A stretch of 9,520 nucleotides of DNA from Methanolobus sp. UBA32 (GTDB lineage Archaea > Halobacteriota > Methanosarcinia > Methanosarcinales > Methanosarcinaceae): assembly GCA_002507205.1 (NCBI GenBank), contig DAZF01000049.1, positions 4,879 to 14,398 on the forward strand. Reading direction: 5' to 3'. Position numbers and translations under genes: made by a program. Under the pieces are notes generated by a model, which had not been told where the DNA came from, did no database searches, and worked only from the letters and a program-made list of their open reading frames with translations. This document shows positions 6,315 to 9,520 of the stretch, piece after piece; position 1 is the first letter of the stretch, and each line of letters starts with the position of its first letter.

Positions 6315-6432
6315 GACAGGTAATTGATTGTTGATGATAAAAGAGTTTCCATTGGTCGTCTATAAGACATGGAAAAGTATTTAATGTATAATTCACTTAC
6401 TATGTACTACCCATGGGAACAGAGGCATATTA
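6315..6432. promoter_or_regulatory. Divergent promoter region between wHTH gene and tnpB
   Basis: For tnpB, AAAAG followed by TATTTAAT (6378-6385) is a good BRE/TATA word with start expected near 6407; the ribosome site AGAGG (6421-6425) is seven bases before the ATG. For the winged-helix gene, TTTTA (6342-6338) is at leaderless distance. Two palindromes are present: GTCT-ATA-AGAC (6358-6368) and CCCATGGG (6410-6417). Either could be an operator for the winged-helix protein, or the first could be the left-end hairpin of the mobile element. Confidence 0.45.
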
Positions 6433-7586
6433 ATGCGAAAATCATACAAATTTAGAATATATCCAAATAAAGAGCAGGAAGTGGCTTTAGAAAAGACACT
6501 CGATGTTTGCAGATATATCTATAATGAATTTCTCGCAGACCGTAAAAACGCTTATGAAAGGTGCAATCGAGGGCTTTCTACTATGGAACAGTTGTATCAA
6601 GTTCGATACTTAGAGTTTGATACAGACGTGCATTCGCAGGTAAAGCAGGATGTAATTAGAAGATTAGGTAATTCCTTTGATGCCTTTTTTAGACGTTGTA
6701 TGGGCGGTGAAACTCCCGGTTATCCTCGGTTCAAAGGTAAGAAACGATATAACAGTTTTTGTTATGTCCAATCCGGTTTTAAGATAGATGGAAAGAAATT
6801 GAGACTATCGAAAATCGGTGATATTAAGATAATTCAACATCGAGAGATAGAAGGTAAAATTAAGACCTGTACTATCCGTAGAGATGGGAAACAATGGTAT
6901 GCTACGTTTTCAGTGGAAATTGAAAATAACGTTATGCCTGTAGAGCCTGAAACTTTCGTGGGGATAGATGTAGGACTTAAATCTCTTATTACGTTGAGTG
7001 ACGGAACACAATTAAATCCTCCGAAATATTATCGTGAAGCTGAAAGACGATTGAAAAGAGAGAATCGTGCTCTCAGCCATAAAAAGAAGTTTTCTAATAA
7101 TTGGAAAAAACAAGTCGAAAAAATCAATGTTCTATATCGTAAAATCCGAAATCAGAGAAATGATTTTAACCATAAATTGAGTAGAGAAGTTGTTGATAAT
7201 TACGATTATATTGTTTTTGAGGATTTGAACGTAAAGAACATGGTTAAAAATCATCATCTATCAAAATCAATACATGACGCATCATGGGGAAACCTAATTC
7301 AGATTACAAAATACAAAGCGGAAGAAGCTGGTAAATTTGTAGAATTAGTGAATCCATATAACACGTCGCAACTATGTAGTAATTGCGGAAAAAAAGTTAA
7401 GAAATCATTAGCGATGAGGACTCATGAATGCACTCACTGTGGTTTAATTCTTGATAGAGACATAAATGCCGCTATCAATATTCTCAATCGTGCTGTAGGA
7501 ACTACAGTCGGAGCCTGTGGAGTCGAACCGTTGGGTTTGTCAATGAATCAGGAAGCTACTAAGTCTTTAGCTTAGTGGTAGTTCAC
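6358..7586 (+). mobile_element. IS1341-type (IS200/IS605 superfamily) element carrying tnpB only
   Basis: An intact tnpB without tnpA defines the IS1341 group. The right end is proposed at 7586: a hairpin at 7555-7579 is followed by GTTCAC, resembling the right ends of archaeal IS1341 elements. These elements make no target duplication, so the edges cannot be checked by direct repeats. The left edge is unknown; the small GTCT/AGAC hairpin (6358-6368) is used here as a provisional limit. If the winged-helix gene is part of the element, the left edge is near 6060 instead. Confidence 0.5.
6433..7575 (+). CDS. tnpB: TnpB, RNA-guided endonuclease of IS1341 type
   Basis: A 380-residue TnpB, the ancestor-type relative of Cas12. 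The N-terminus MRKSYKFRIYPNKEQ and the helical REC-like part are typical. The RuvC active site is complete: Asp179 in GIDVGLKSL, Glu263 in IVFEDLNV and Asp343 in DRDINAAINIL. A zinc ribbon is formed by Cys315, Cys318, Cys333 and Cys336. The C-terminus ends in the family motif SMNQEATKSLA, whose coding sequence is also the 3' part of the predicted guide RNA. TnpB proteins cut DNA next to a short motif, guided by the omega RNA, and help the element persist; transposition itself needs TnpA, which is absent here. The ribosome site AGAGG is at 6421-6425 and a TATA box at 6378-6385. No stop or frameshift interrupts the gene, so it may be active. Arg codons (CGT/CGA mixed with AGA) differ from the neighbours. 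Confidence 0.95.
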   Translation: MRKSYKFRIYPNKEQEVALEKTLDVCRYIYNEFLADRKNAYERCNRGLSTMEQLYQVRYLEFDTDVHSQVKQDVIRRLGNSFDAFFRRCMGGETPGYPRFKGKKRYNSFCYVQSGFKIDGKKLRLSKIGDIKIIQHREIEGKIKTCTIRRDGKQWYATFSVEIENNVMPVEPETFVGIDVGLKSLITLSDGTQLNPPKYYREAERRLKRENRALSHKKKFSNNWKKQVEKINVLYRKIRNQRNDFNHKLSREVVDNYDYIVFEDLNVKNMVKNHHLSKSIHDASWGNLIQITKYKAEEAGKFVELVNPYNTSQLCSNCGKKVKKSLAMRTHECTHCGLILDRDINAAINILNRAVGTTVGACGVEPLGLSMNQEATKSLA

Positions 7587-7602
7587 CAATTTCCCACAGA
7601 CA
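7493..7602 (+). ncRNA. Candidate omega RNA (reRNA) with 3' guide
   Basis: Three hairpins follow one another at the 3' end of tnpB. CTGTAG (7493-7498) pairs with CTACAG (7502-7507). CGAACC (7524-7529) pairs with GGTTTG (7534-7539, one G-U). GCTACTAAG (7555-7563) pairs with CTTAGTGGT (7571-7579, with G-U pairs), spanning the stop codon. In TnpB systems the guide RNA overlaps the gene's 3' end and continues past the right end for about 16 bases; that guide would be 7587-7602. The 5' limit of the RNA is not visible and may lie further upstream. Sense-overlapping transcripts of this kind are known for archaeal IS1341 genes. A further hairpin (ACAGAC 7596-7601 with GTCTGT 7606-7611) overlaps the proposed guide, which leaves the exact right end open. 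Confidence 0.5.
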
Positions 7603-7632
7603 ATGGTCTGTAGCTATCAAAATATAAGGAGC

Positions 7633-7662
7633 AAAAAAGTAGAATGCCGGAAATCTCCCGGC
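7633..7662 (-). terminator. Hairpin and T-run terminator after the cupin gene
   Basis: On the minus strand GCCGG and CCGGC (7662-7658 with 7650-7646) form a GC-rich five-pair stem with a seven-base loop directly after the stop codon. A T6 (complement of 7633-7638) follows seven bases later. This is the clearest terminator of the hcp-cupin unit and closes it against the tnpB region. Confidence 0.6.
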
Positions 7663-8001
7663 TTACATCATTTTAGTCTGCTCGGTCTGGCGTGGAACCT
7701 TCACTACCAGAAAACGGAAAAGACTGTCACTTTCATTCATCAGCCTGTGGGGTATCTTTGCAGGACTTTCAATAAGCATATCCCTTGTGACAGTTTGCTG
7801 CTCATCACCGATCTCTACGATTCCCTCACCTTCAAGGACATAAAAGAACACATCAACAGGTGTTGAATGTTTCGTCAGTGCATCACCCGGTTTTAATTGC
7901 ATGTGCATTACCTGAGCATGTTCTGTATCATAGAGCTTGTGAACGGTCACTCCATGTGGATTGTCCTTCTTCTCTGCATCTTTGTAATTTGTTATTATCA
8001 T
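7663..8001 (-). CDS. Small single-domain cupin protein
   Basis: A 112-residue protein with one cupin beta-barrel. The first cupin motif is LKPGDALTKHSTPVDVFFYV followed by LEGEG (36-60) and the second is ESPAKIPHRLMNES (78-91). Of the usual metal ligands, His45 and His85 are present, but the second His of motif 1 is Thr47 and the Glu position is Asp50 or Val51. Metal binding may therefore be weak or unusual, and no reaction can be named. The ATG at 8001 has AAGGAAGTG at 8015-8007. It lies 67 bases downstream of hcp on the same strand with its own hairpin terminator, so it is probably co-transcribed with hcp at least in part. A T5 run just after hcp (8066-8062) may reduce read-through. A regulatory or stress role beside Hcp is an inference from position only. 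Confidence 0.85.
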   Translation of the reverse strand: MIITNYKDAEKKDNPHGVTVHKLYDTEHAQVMHMQLKPGDALTKHSTPVDVFFYVLEGEGIVEIGDEQQTVTRDMLIESPAKIPHRLMNESDSLFRFLVVKVPRQTEQTKMM

Positions 8002-8068
8002 TTATTCACTTCCTTAAATAAAATTAAATCATAGGGTTATTTTAGTAATGTATTTTCCCATAAAAAGA

Positions 8069-9520
8069 TTAAAGAAGGACCTTGAGGTCCTCTTCAACTG
8101 TGGAATTTGGTCTGATATTGAAGTTCTCGACCAGGACATTGAGAACATTTGGCGAAACAAATGCCGGCAGTGTAGGACCGAGCATGATGTTCTTGACACC
8201 GAGACTCAGCAGTGCAAGCAGGACAAGGACTGCCTTCTGCTCGTACCATGCTATATTGTAGGACACCGGCAGGTCGTTGATATCCTCAAGTCCGAATGCC
8301 TTTGCAAGAGCCTGTGCTATGACGACCAGTGAATAGGAGTCATTGCACTGACCTGCATCGATCACCCTCGGGATTCCACCTATGTCGCCGAGATCAAGTT
8401 TGTTGTAACGGTACTTTGCACATCCTGCTGTAAGGATAACAGTATCCTTTGGAAGAGCTTCTGCAAAGTCTGTGTAGTAACCCCTTTCCTTGTGCCTTCC
8501 GTCACATCCTGCCATGACAACGAACTTCTTGATCTGTCCTGCTTTTACAGCATCGATGATCTTGTCAGCAACAGAGAGTGCGGATACATGTGCAAAACCA
8601 CCCATGATGGTTCCTTCTTCAAGCTGCTCAGGTGATTTGCATGTCTTTGCCTGTTCGATTATGGAAGAGAAATCCTTGCCGCCATCCTCACCTGCATTGA
8701 TGTGAGTAACACCGTCAAAGCCGACTATTCCTGTTGTGTATATCCTGTTTATGTAGGATTCCGATGGAGGAACTATACAATTTGTGGTCATGAATATAGG
8801 ACCATTGAACTTTTCGAATTCCTCTTTTTGTCTCCACCATGAACCTCCATAGTTTCCAACAAAGTTATCATATTTCTTGAATGCAGGATAGGAGTTTGCA
8901 GGCAGCATCTCACCATGGGTATAAACATCGACTCCTGTGCCCTGTGTCTGCTCAAGGAGCTGTGCAAGATCACGAAGGTCATGTCCACTGATAAGGATTC
9001 CAGGATTGTTCCTGACACCAATGTTAACTGCGGTTGGCTCAGGATTACCATAGGTTGTAGTATTTGCTTTATCGAGCAGTGCAAGGGTAGTGACACCCAT
9101 TGAACCGCATTCCAGTACCATCGGAACCAGTTCATCTACACCCATATCATCATCCATTGTTGCAAGAAGTGCCCTCTCGACAAATGCCATGACCCCGTCA
9201 TCCTTGTAACCAAGGACATTTGCGTGATGTGCATAGGCAGCCATACCTTTGAGACCGTAGATTAGCAATTCCCTGAGGGAACGGATGTCCTCATTCTCTG
9301 TTGCAAGTATTCCTGTATTTATATTGACAAGGCTTTCAGGAGTCACCTTTGCCATTATTGGCAGTTCCTCACCTGCATTTGGACTTGCACCAAGAAGTTT
9401 CTCCTTTATCCATCTTGGGAAGGATGAGCCGGATTTTTCATTGATGACCTTTGCATCCATGAGTTTCTTTTTGATGCCGTCCTTTATCTCAAAGCCCTCG
9501 TTGATAAGTTTTTCAAAGTC
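8069..9520 (-). CDS. hcp: Hydroxylamine reductase / hybrid-cluster protein Hcp (5' end outside window)
   Basis: The frame is open to the window edge, so the start lies beyond 9520; 483 residues and the stop are visible. Counting from the Met at 9460, all expected hybrid-cluster [4Fe-2S-2O] ligands are found: His160 (GHDLRD), Glu184 (HGEMLP), Cys228 (TNCIVPP), Cys319 (AGCDGRH, the persulfide position), Cys347 (AGCAKYRYN), Cys372 (GQCNDSY), Glu407 and Lys409 (WYEQKA). Their spacings match the Desulfovibrio protein except for one gap shorter by three. About 64 residues including the N-terminal cysteine cluster are missing from view. Hcp reduces hydroxylamine in vitro and acts in nitric-oxide stress as an NO reductase; it is cytoplasmic. 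The internal helical region between the two domains is present, so it is not the short class. A small cupin gene follows on the same strand. Confidence 0.95.
   Translation of the reverse strand, partial: DFEKLINEGFEIKDGIKKKLMDAKVINEKSGSSFPRWIKEKLLGASPNAGEELPIMAKVTPESLVNINTGILATENEDIRSLRELLIYGLKGMAAYAHHANVLGYKDDGVMAFVERALLATMDDDMGVDELVPMVLECGSMGVTTLALLDKANTTTYGNPEPTAVNIGVRNNPGILISGHDLRDLAQLLEQTQGTGVDVYTHGEMLPANSYPAFKKYDNFVGNYGGSWWRQKEEFEKFNGPIFMTTNCIVPPSESYINRIYTTGIVGFDGVTHINAGEDGGKDFSSIIEQAKTCKSPEQLEEGTIMGGFAHVSALSVADKIIDAVKAGQIKKFVVMAGCDGRHKERGYYTDFAEALPKDTVILTAGCAKYRYNKLDLGDIGGIPRVIDAGQCNDSYSLVVIAQALAKAFGLEDINDLPVSYNIAWYEQKAVLVLLALLSLGVKNIMLGPTLPAFVSPNVLNVLVENFNIRPNSTVEEDLKVLL

Noticed and set aside
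6433..7602. Interpretation of tnpB as a Cas12 effector of a CRISPR system
   Set aside because: Protein length (380) and motifs are TnpB-like, and there are no repeats or cas genes in the window.
6358..7611. Search for target-site duplications or terminal inverted repeats around tnpB
   Set aside because: None seen, and none expected: IS200/IS605-type elements insert without duplications and have hairpin ends.
8788..9135. A 115-residue minus-strand frame within hcp, and a plus-strand frame at 8048-8332
   Set aside because: Both overlap conserved Hcp ligand regions in the true frame and have no family features.
1..9520. Search for tRNA, rRNA, CRISPR arrays or a replication origin
   Set aside because: No cloverleaf-like, rRNA-like or regularly spaced repeat sequence was recognised by eye.

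Overview
The window looks like chromosomal DNA from a methanogenic archaeon, most likely one of the Methanosarcinaceae. The reasons are formylmethanofuran dehydrogenase-type subunits B and D, an archaeal citrate synthase beside an aconitase, a ferredoxin:thioredoxin reductase-type disulfide reductase, AT-rich archaeal TATA boxes, and Shine-Dalgarno sites of the GGAGGTGAT type. Genus assignment is inference. No tRNA, rRNA or CRISPR array was seen.

Layout. (a) 1-2400, plus strand: the C-terminal part of an aconitase, a hairpin/T-run terminator, then a complete citrate synthase with its own TATA box and a terminator overlapping its stop codon. Together they make the oxidative arm from oxaloacetate and acetyl-CoA towards 2-oxoglutarate. 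(b) 2390-3450: a minus-strand SRPBCC-fold protein convergent with citrate synthase, a gene-poor stretch of about 370 bases, and a 68-residue two-pass membrane protein. (c) 3452-5954, minus strand: a probable operon read right to left. It runs from a small CPC/CPC/CHC disulfide reductase, through a protein predicted to carry three [4Fe-4S] clusters, to FwdB and FwdD. FwdB and FwdD overlap by one base. The methanofuran-handling subunits A and C are absent, which is the main metabolic oddity of the window. (d) 6078-7602: a small winged-helix gene divergent from an intact IS1341-type tnpB. The 3' end of tnpB holds three successive hairpins and an element-end-like motif, as expected for an overlapping omega (guide) RNA. 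(e) 7646-9520, minus strand: a hybrid-cluster protein (hcp) cut by the window edge, followed by a small cupin gene with its own terminator.

How the parts relate. Region (c) reads as an electron-transfer and CO2/formate-chemistry module: iron-sulfur proteins next to a Mo/W pterin catalytic pair. Region (e) looks like a nitrosative or oxidative stress unit. Region (d) is a mobile or formerly mobile RNA-guided nuclease lying between them. Its neighbouring winged-helix gene uses only CGN arginine codons (4 of 4), unlike the AGA/AGG-preferring gene next to it, so it may belong to the same transferred segment.
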